A DNA stretch of 64,000 nucleotides. Source: GCA-016700035 sp964646575. GTDB lineage: Bacteria; Patescibacteriota; Saccharimonadia; CAILAD01; GCA-016700035. Both the position numbers and the translations under genes were made by a program. Position 1 is the stretch's first letter. Every line of letters begins with the position of its first letter. Positions 59,145 to 64,000 of the stretch are shown here, piece by piece. A model generated the notes under the pieces. It had not been told where the DNA came from and ran no database searches. It saw nothing but the letters and a program-made list of their open reading frames with translations. The DNA is taken from assembly GCA_964646575.1 (NCBI GenBank), contig CAZYFT010000002.1, forward strand, positions 1 through 64,000, written 5' to 3'.

Positions 59145-59150
59145 TATAAT
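59145..59150 (+). promoter_or_regulatory. TATAAT box 6 nt before the glycosyltransferase ATG (leaderless)
   Basis: A perfect -10 at 59145-59150 leaves only AGCTGT before the ATG at 59157; the transcript would start at or next to the start codon. Confidence 0.75.
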
Positions 59151-59156
59151 AGCTGT

Positions 59157-60275
59157 ATGGCACGAATTCTCATTGACGGCCGATGGATGAAAGATAGCGG
59201 GATTGGTCGCTATGTAGAAAACCTCACGCTTGAAGTCGTTAAACAAGACACGAAAAATAGCTATATTATTCTGGTAAAAAAAGGTGAGTCGGGATGCCTA
59301 CCGCTTCCAAAGGATAAGGTTGAGTATATTGAGACCGATATCGCCTGGTATACCCCTCAAGAGCAAATTGCACTTCCTAAAATCATTGAAGCCCATAAGC
59401 CGGACTTAGTGCACTTCACAAATTTTAATATTCCACTTGGCTATCGAAAGCCATTTGTGGTCACGATTCACGATCTCACGCTTTTAAAATACAAAAGTAT
59501 TCGCGGGGGATTACTGGCGCCCTTTACCTATCGGCTGAAAGACGTCGTGATGCGCCATGTGCTTAAAACTGCCGTAAAGCGCAGTAAGCTAATTTTTACA
59601 CCGAGTAAGTTTGTGGCTGAAGATGTTGCTCGACAATATCGCTGTGATCTAGATAAAATCATCGTTACGCACAATGCCGCCGATGGTCTGGCGAAAATGG
59701 GTCGTGTGAATCTGGCAAAATACGGCATTGATAAGCCATTTATGTTGTGTGTCGGAAATCCTTATCCGCACAAAAATATTGAACGTCTTTTAAAGGCATT
59801 TGCACAGCTCGTAAAAAACGAACAAGCTGGCTATCAGTTGGTGGTTGTTGGGCGAGATAATGAATTTATGGCTCGCCACAAAAAACTGGTAAAAAAACTA
59901 AAGCTCGAAGATCGAGTGGTGTTTCCTGGTTATGTGAGTGATGAAGAACTGGCTGGCATTTATCAAAAGGCCAGTCTCTACGTGTTTCCATCTCTTTCAG
60001 AAGGGTTTGGTATTCCTGGCTTAGAAGCTATGAAATATGGCGTGCCGGTAGCTAGCTCTAATGCTACCTGCCTTCCAGAAATTTTAGGCGATGCTGCTAT
60101 ATACTTTGATCCAAAAAATACGCAGGATATCGCGAAGGTTATAGGTGGGCTTATGCATGACGATGCACGCCGCAAGCAGCTCGTGAACCTAGGTTACAAA
60201 CAAGTGAAAAAATATGCTTGGGGCACATCCGCCAAAGAGCTTATTCGTGGCTACAACAAGGCGCTAAAAAGCTAG
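59157..60275 (+). CDS. GT4-type glycosyltransferase (family 1)
   Basis: The 372-aa GT-B enzyme starts ARILIDGRWMKDSGIGRYVENL (acceptor side) and has FMLCVGNPYPHKNIERLLKAFAQL, then the donor-binding signature ASLYVFPSLSEGFGIPGLEAMKYGVPV (about residues 274-300), where the E-x7-E motif contacts the nucleotide sugar. It transfers a sugar to a surface glycan or lipid. The mRNA looks leaderless. It ends tail to tail with the glycoside hydrolase gene, overlapping by 4 nt. Confidence 0.93.
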   Translation: MARILIDGRWMKDSGIGRYVENLTLEVVKQDTKNSYIILVKKGESGCLPLPKDKVEYIETDIAWYTPQEQIALPKIIEAHKPDLVHFTNFNIPLGYRKPFVVTIHDLTLLKYKSIRGGLLAPFTYRLKDVVMRHVLKTAVKRSKLIFTPSKFVAEDVARQYRCDLDKIIVTHNAADGLAKMGRVNLAKYGIDKPFMLCVGNPYPHKNIERLLKAFAQLVKNEQAGYQLVVVGRDNEFMARHKKLVKKLKLEDRVVFPGYVSDEELAGIYQKASLYVFPSLSEGFGIPGLEAMKYGVPVASSNATCLPEILGDAAIYFDPKNTQDIAKVIGGLMHDDARRKQLVNLGYKQVKKYAWGTSAKELIRGYNKALKS

Positions 60276-61303
60276 CGCGCAACTTCGTTTTTTACTGCCT
60301 CCCACATTTCTGGGCGGCCCTGGGTTTCTTTCAGCCAGTACCACCACTCGGCACCCCATAGATACATAGTTTTTATTTGGGTTTGGCGAGCGTAGGTGAG
60401 ATTATCGCGTAGCTGCTCGGGATTCATTGAGCGCTGGGCTTCTTCCCATCTGAGCTCTTCGTTACCACGTGATCCCCAAGCCTCACCTTGTAACTCATGA
60501 ATTGTGACTCTGGTGCCACGATACGTCTCGATAAGTGCGGCTTTCCAGAAATTATAGATGCCGGTTTGAGGATAGACGTAATAGCCAAACACGTTGTTGT
60601 GCACCACGCGGTACATCGAGAAGCCAAATGTTTCGGTACTTGGACCGAGGAAAGGCAGGCCATTTTGGTTGGATTGAGTGAGCTCGATAGGTCGTGAGGG
60701 GTCGAGCGTGCGCACGGTTTCTATTTCTCGAACGAGCGCTTCGTTGGTAAGGTTTTGTTTTGGGCATTCGCCAAAGGTCTTTAAGAGAAATTCATTTTCC
60801 ACCTGCCAAGACTCCACGGCCGAGCTGTTTTTATAGCGATTCACAGTTTCACGAATAAGTGAGTTGGTTTTTTCGGTAACCAACTCGGAGTTATTCTCGT
60901 CGAGCCACCCTGGATAAAAGCACTCTGGCCAACGAATAACCTTTTGACCAACAACTATTTTAAGCTTAGCATTACGCTCTTCGGCTTCTTGCACCATAAA
61001 ATCGAGTTCAGAAAAATCATATTTACCAGGAGATTTTTCTATGCGATCCCAATAGGTAGCGACCCGGATGTGCTTAAAATTGAGGTCATCAAGGGTAGCG
61101 ATATACGCGTCTCGCCAATTTATGCCAAATCGATCTGCCTGTACTTGCGAAAAGCTTACACCGATCACTTCAGCGTTATCTTTGTGACGTAAGTAGAAAA
61201 TGGACATCATGAGTAGACTTAATACAAATAGGAGTCCTATAATCGAGGCAACGAAAGGCAGAGCTCCGGCCAGCCATGTAAGTTTTTTGGGTTGCTTTTT
61301 CAT
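60272..61303 (-). CDS. Membrane-anchored glycoside hydrolase (clan GH-A, TIM barrel)
   Basis: The ATG at 61303 lies 7 nt from TATGCT (61316-61311). A span (residues about 10-35) anchors the 343-aa protein. The barrel signatures are HIRVATYWDRIEKSPGKYDFSELD, ESWQVENEFLL (Asn-Glu acid/base, about residue 163) and TIHELQGEAWG (Glu nucleophile, about 260), as in GH5/GH42-like enzymes. It likely faces outside and trims a glycan, perhaps from a host cell or self; the substrate is unknown. Confidence 0.82.
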   Translation of the reverse strand: MKKQPKKLTWLAGALPFVASIIGLLFVLSLLMMSIFYLRHKDNAEVIGVSFSQVQADRFGINWRDAYIATLDDLNFKHIRVATYWDRIEKSPGKYDFSELDFMVQEAEERNAKLKIVVGQKVIRWPECFYPGWLDENNSELVTEKTNSLIRETVNRYKNSSAVESWQVENEFLLKTFGECPKQNLTNEALVREIETVRTLDPSRPIELTQSNQNGLPFLGPSTETFGFSMYRVVHNNVFGYYVYPQTGIYNFWKAALIETYRGTRVTIHELQGEAWGSRGNEELRWEEAQRSMNPEQLRDNLTYARQTQIKTMYLWGAEWWYWLKETQGRPEMWEAVKNEVAR

Positions 61304-61348
61304 TACTTGTAGCATAGCGTGAGAATAGCGCGTTGGCGAGCCACAGCA

Positions 61349-61377
61349 TTGACGTCATATCTGTTGCGTCGTATAAT
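61349..61377 (+). promoter_or_regulatory. tRNA-Asn promoter
   Basis: TTGACG, 17 bp, TATAAT. The leader folds into CTAGC/GCTAG enclosing CCGG/CCGG before the tRNA. It lacks the G(T/C)ACCT word. Confidence 0.8.
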
Positions 61378-61426
61378 TATGCGGTCGTCTAGCGCCGGTC
61401 ACGTGCCGGTTGCTAGGCGGCAACCT

Positions 61427-61501
61427 TCCGGGGTAGCTCAGCGGTAGAGCAGTTGGCTGTTAACCAATTGGCCGCCGGTTCGAATCCGGCCCCCGGAGCC
61501 A
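61427..61501 (+). tRNA. tRNA-Asn(GTT)
   Basis: Acceptor TCCGGGG/CCCCGGA, anticodon loop CTGTTAA (GTT), T-loop CCGGTTCGAATCCGG, encoded CCA. Confidence 0.97.
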
Positions 61502-61503
61502 TG

Positions 61504-61540
61504 AAAAAAGTCAGACTTTTTGGTCTGGCTTTTTTCATGT
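61504..61540 (+). terminator. tRNA-Asn terminator
   Basis: AAAAAAGTCAGAC-TTTTTG-GTCTGGCTTTTTT, 3 nt after CCA. Confidence 0.9.
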
Positions 61541-61630
61541 TTTCTGTGGAGCGAAATCAAACTAATGTATGGTAAAAATACAGATATCCTTCAGGCTGCC
61601 GGAGTTACTATTTTATGAGAGAATACGTAC

Positions 61631-62059
61631 ATGAAAGAAATGCAGTTCAAGATTGAAATTAATGCCCCAAAAGAAAAGGTTTGGCAAATTCTGTGGCAAG
61701 ATGAATCCTTGCGTGACTGGTCTGGTATTGTTGATCCAGGTACATACATGGTGGGTGAACTAAAAGAAGGTGCGACTGTGCAGTTTAATTCAGCAGAAGG
61801 ATATGGCGTAACAAGCTTGGTAGCGGAATTAGTCCCTGATGAATTCATCCTATTCAAGCATCAGGCTGACACACAGGATAGCGGTAAGCATAATCGTGAT
61901 GAGCAGTGGACGGGTGGCCAAGAGAGCTACAAACTTACCGAAAATCATGGGGTTACTGTTTTAGAAATGAGCCTTGATGTGCCGCCTGAGCTTGAAAAGA
62001 TAATGAGTGCTAGCTACCCTAAGGCTTTGGGGCGAGTCAAAGAATTATCCGAAAGTTAA
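61631..62059 (+). CDS. SRPBCC-fold (AHSA1/START-like) ligand-binding protein
   Basis: The 142-aa product begins with the typical first strand and helix, MQFKIEINAPKEKVWQILWQDESLRDW, and continues with alternating strands ending in a long C-terminal helix (PELEKIMSASYPKALGRVKELS). This is the helix-grip fold that holds hydrophobic ligands. No catalytic residues can be named. It lies alone after tRNA-Asn; no strong promoter was seen. Confidence 0.82.
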   Translation: MKEMQFKIEINAPKEKVWQILWQDESLRDWSGIVDPGTYMVGELKEGATVQFNSAEGYGVTSLVAELVPDEFILFKHQADTQDSGKHNRDEQWTGGQESYKLTENHGVTVLEMSLDVPPELEKIMSASYPKALGRVKELSES

Positions 62060-62124
62060 TCCGTGGAAACCTTCGTTCTTTTGGAGTCTCACCTGGATTG
62101 TGATGGGGATTATATACTGAAAAT

Positions 62125-62412
62125 ATGAAAGATTTTCTCAAAAAATACAGAAGGTTACTTGGGATAATTGGACTCTTTATTGCATTGTGTATCGCATCAA
62201 TCTACTTAAAGGTTGTTCCAAGAGAAGCGATTGAAACTGAAGGAGTACAAAAGTTCATCCTGATGTATAGCCACTCTTTAGGGTGGCTGCTGCTTGGTTT
62301 AGCTAGCATATTGTGGGCGCTGAATCGCACTATTATTTGGGCAAAATACCTATCCTATAGCGCCTTGCTTGTGTATATAATTTTTGTTCTTACGTTAGTT
62401 TCCAGTAGTTAG
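62125..62412 (+). CDS. Three-TM small membrane protein, 95 aa
   Basis: TATACT ends 6 nt before the ATG (leaderless). A basic N-terminus (KDFLKKYRR) precedes spans at about residues 12-28, 50-68 and 70-92. No family was recognised. Confidence 0.65.
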   Translation: MKDFLKKYRRLLGIIGLFIALCIASIYLKVVPREAIETEGVQKFILMYSHSLGWLLLGLASILWALNRTIIWAKYLSYSALLVYIIFVLTLVSSS

Positions 62413-62502
62413 ATTCAATTTTTCAAGTTAACAGGGTGGTAGCAGCCTGAGGATTGCACCTATCGGTTCTTCTTATCGGGGATTATTTGTTATTATGCAT
62501 GC

Positions 62503-62673
62503 ATGAATATAAGTCATTCACTCCCAGAAAAAATCGGTAAACCAGCCACGCGGGCGTTGCTTGGCGCCGGAATAACTACCTTGCAGCAAGTGGCAAATCT
62601 TTCTGATGAGGAGTTACTCAAGCTACACGGCGTTGGCCCGAAAGCGGTTAGAATTCTTCGAGAAAATCAGTGA
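62503..62673 (+). CDS. Helix-hairpin-helix mini-protein, 56 aa
   Basis: TATTAT ends 6 nt before the ATG (leaderless). The sequence runs LPEKIGKPATRALLGAGI, TTLQQVANLSDEELLKLHG, VGPKAVRILRENQ. This is an RNA-polymerase-alpha-CTD-like/HhH fold with the hairpin HGVGPKAVRIL near residues 42-52, which binds DNA without sequence preference. The stop overlaps the next gene's GTG by 4 nt, so the two are coupled. Confidence 0.85.
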   Translation: MNISHSLPEKIGKPATRALLGAGITTLQQVANLSDEELLKLHGVGPKAVRILRENQ

Positions 62674-63203
62674 AATATATAGCTCTTCTTCGTGGAATAA
62701 ATGTGGGTGGTAATAACCGTGTGCCGATGGCGGAGCTAAAGACCTGTTTTGAAAAAGCTGGTTTTGAAAATGTTGTCACGTATATCAATTCCGGCAATGT
62801 GATATTTGAATCGGACGAATCTAGTCTGACAAAACTTGTAGAAATTTGTGAGACTGCAATCGAGAAGCAGTTTGGTTTTCGAGTGGTGTGCTCGGTAATA
62901 TCGGCGAGTGATTTACGCGATGCGGTTAGCCATGCACCAAAGTGGTGGAATGTGGGTGATGCAAAACATAATGCTATTTTTGTAATTGCTCCCAAGACGG
63001 CTCAGGAAATTATGCAAGAAGTCGGTGAGGCGAAACCTGAGTATGAAAAAGTTGCTGCCTACGGGCAGGTTATTTTTTGGTCAGCGCCACTTAAGACGTT
63101 TGGTCGCACGCGCTACAATAAGATTGTAGGCACTCGAGCATATCAGTTCATTACAATTCGTAATGCCAACACAACACTTAAACTAGCAGAATTAAGTTTC
63201 TAA
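62670..63203 (+). CDS. DUF1697 protein
   Basis: The GTG start overlaps the HhH stop (GTGA). The 177-aa product begins MKYIALLRGINVGGNNRVPMAELK and has YINSGNVIFESDE, the unmistakable DUF1697 signature, ending with a GRTRYNKIVGTRAYQFITIRNANT segment. Function is not established for the family. Confidence 0.93.
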   Translation: MKYIALLRGINVGGNNRVPMAELKTCFEKAGFENVVTYINSGNVIFESDESSLTKLVEICETAIEKQFGFRVVCSVISASDLRDAVSHAPKWWNVGDAKHNAIFVIAPKTAQEIMQEVGEAKPEYEKVAAYGQVIFWSAPLKTFGRTRYNKIVGTRAYQFITIRNANTTLKLAELSF

Positions 63204-63261
63204 GCAATTATGTTGATTTGAATTTTTGGAGTAGAATGACAGCATAAAAGTGGAGGTGTGT

Positions 63262-63528
63262 ATGGGAATTATCTTATGGCTAGTATTCGGTGCGGTTGCT
63301 GGATGGCTGGCGTCGCTTATTATGAAGACTGATGCCGAGCAGGGTGCAGTAGCAAATATTATTGTAGGTATAATTGGGGCTATGATTGGTGGGTTTGTAT
63401 TTAGCCTTTTTGGAGGCGCAGGAGTAACAGGCTTTAACTTGTACAGCCTATTGGTTGCTACGGTCGGTGCGGTAATTGCCCTGGCAATCTATAAAGCACT
63501 ACGTGGCAAGAAAAATACCGAGGTTTAA
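63262..63528 (+). CDS. GlsB/YeaQ/YmgE family small membrane protein
   Basis: The ATG at 63262 follows GTGGAGGTGTGT. The 88-aa, three-span protein has the pattern MGIILWLVFGAVAGWLASLI, a polar MKTDAEQG loop, then NIIVGIIGAMIGGFVFSLFGG and a last span with a basic end. The family is linked to general or acid stress in several bacteria; the mechanism is unknown. Confidence 0.9.
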   Translation: MGIILWLVFGAVAGWLASLIMKTDAEQGAVANIIVGIIGAMIGGFVFSLFGGAGVTGFNLYSLLVATVGAVIALAIYKALRGKKNTEV

Positions 63529-63549
63529 TCGTTTGCCTAAGCTCGAAAG

Positions 63550-63858
63550 CTAGCTTTTCGAACGTTTGGCGAGGATGCCTTTCACCGAGGGGCTAATCTC
63601 TTTATCGGTGCGGTGAATACAACCAATCCAACAGCAGGGCCGGCGTTTGCCTTCTTGAATTTCAGTAATTGTGCGCTTGATGTGATTCTCTCGCGTTGCA
63701 GCTTGTTTTACAGAAATATTCCAACAGATAAATTCGTTGCGGGCGAGAGGTGTGAGGCTCTCCCACGCATCCACAGCTGCAGGAACAGCGAGTAGAGCCT
63801 TTTTTAGGTCGGCCGGCAACTCATGAACGGTGCCGCCAGAGATGGTTTTGGTAGTCAT
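63550..63858 (-). CDS. YdeI/OmpD-associated family protein (C-terminal domain)
   Basis: The 102-aa product reads VHELPADLKKALLAVPAAVDAWESLTPLARNEFICW and AATRENHIKRTITEIQEGKRRPCCW, the conserved helical core of YdeI-like bacteriocin-protection proteins. It has no membrane span. Two Cys pairs (CCW, C-I-H) near residues 75-83 could bind metal. Start chosen at 63858 (MTTKTISGG); a start seven codons upstream is also open. Confidence 0.85.
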   Translation of the reverse strand: MTTKTISGGTVHELPADLKKALLAVPAAVDAWESLTPLARNEFICWNISVKQAATRENHIKRTITEIQEGKRRPCCWIGCIHRTDKEISPSVKGILAKRSKS

Positions 63859-63916
63859 GTGTTTATGGTACATCAGCATAGGCTAGGCCGCCAGTATCTC
63901 CACTCAACGCTTAAGC

Positions 63917-63962
63917 TTGCTGTTCTGTGAGATACAGTAAATAATTACGCACAAGTGTACCT
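63917..63962 (+). promoter_or_regulatory. Promoter TTGCTG-17-AATAAT with GTACCT leader word
   Basis: TTGCTG (63917-63922), 17 bp, AATAAT (63940-63945), and GTACCT (63957-63962) 11 nt after the -10, the same layout as the GC-rich genes elsewhere in the window. Confidence 0.65.
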
Positions 63963-63980
63963 TGAGCGAACGGAAACGAC

Positions 63981-64000
63981 ATGCAAAAATATACCCCAGC
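63981..64000 (+). CDS. Start of a gene running off the window edge
   Basis: The ATG at 63981 follows CGGAAACGAC; the first codons read MQKYTP. The promoter and GTACCT leader upstream support a real gene, predicted to be another GC-rich single-gene unit. Product unknown. Confidence 0.5.

Overview
The window looks like part of a Candidatus Saccharibacteria (TM7, Patescibacteria/CPR) chromosome of intermediate GC, read with the standard code (TGA is a stop). The inference rests on several features seen together: a replication-origin block (rpmH-rnpA-yidD-yidC-jag divergent from dnaA-dnaN-recF-DUF721), a PrgI/VirB6/VirB4 type IV secretion cluster with VirB2-like pilins, peptidoglycan-active surface proteins including one with actinobacterial-type LGFP repeats, many very compact genes, and only scattered biosynthetic genes. 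The species cannot be named from sequence alone.

Layout. 1-0.66 kb: end-truncated phosphoglucose/phosphomannose isomerase. 0.7-6 kb and again 8-11 kb and 15.7-20.2 kb: mostly unrecognised GC-rich genes, usually single-gene units with a clear promoter and terminator (one interrupted by a 100-N assembly gap flanked by an exact 55-bp repeat). 6.1-8.1 kb: groESL under a perfect CIRCE operator. 11.3-18.2 kb: nucleotidyltransferase, a ~600-nt structured RNA, phosphohexomutase, two FemX-like ligases. 20.3-27.6 kb: tsaD, valS, a TPR protein, a MazG-like protein, ogt, an HNH nuclease, mscL and two Ser tRNAs. 27.6-29.2 kb: a non-coding operon with five tRNA or tRNA-like genes and two large structured RNAs. 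30-34 kb: purN, comF, hsp20 and an orphan solute-binding protein. 34-49.6 kb: type IV secretion, from four pilin-like proteins through VirB6, PrgI, a split VirB4, an M15 peptidase and a three-domain SGNH/lysozyme/M23 cell-wall protein. 49.6-56 kb: origin region. 56-64 kb: VanW protein, LGFP-NlpC/P60-like protein, glycosyltransferase, glycoside hydrolase, tRNA-Asn and small genes.

Two gene-expression styles stand out. Housekeeping and membrane genes often have a -10 box only 6-10 nt before the ATG, implying leaderless mRNAs. The GC-rich single-gene units have -35/17 bp/-10 promoters, a short leader carrying G(T/C)ACCT 10-14 nt after the -10, a Shine-Dalgarno sequence and their own terminator. 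The same leader word sits at the same place in front of tRNA-Ser and tRNA-Arg transcripts.

Functionally, the secretion cluster plus its wall-degrading enzymes, the VanW and LGFP-NlpC/P60 surface proteins and the FemX ligases make a coherent set for building, crossing or attacking Gram-positive cell walls. That fits an epibiont living on another bacterium; this last step is inference.
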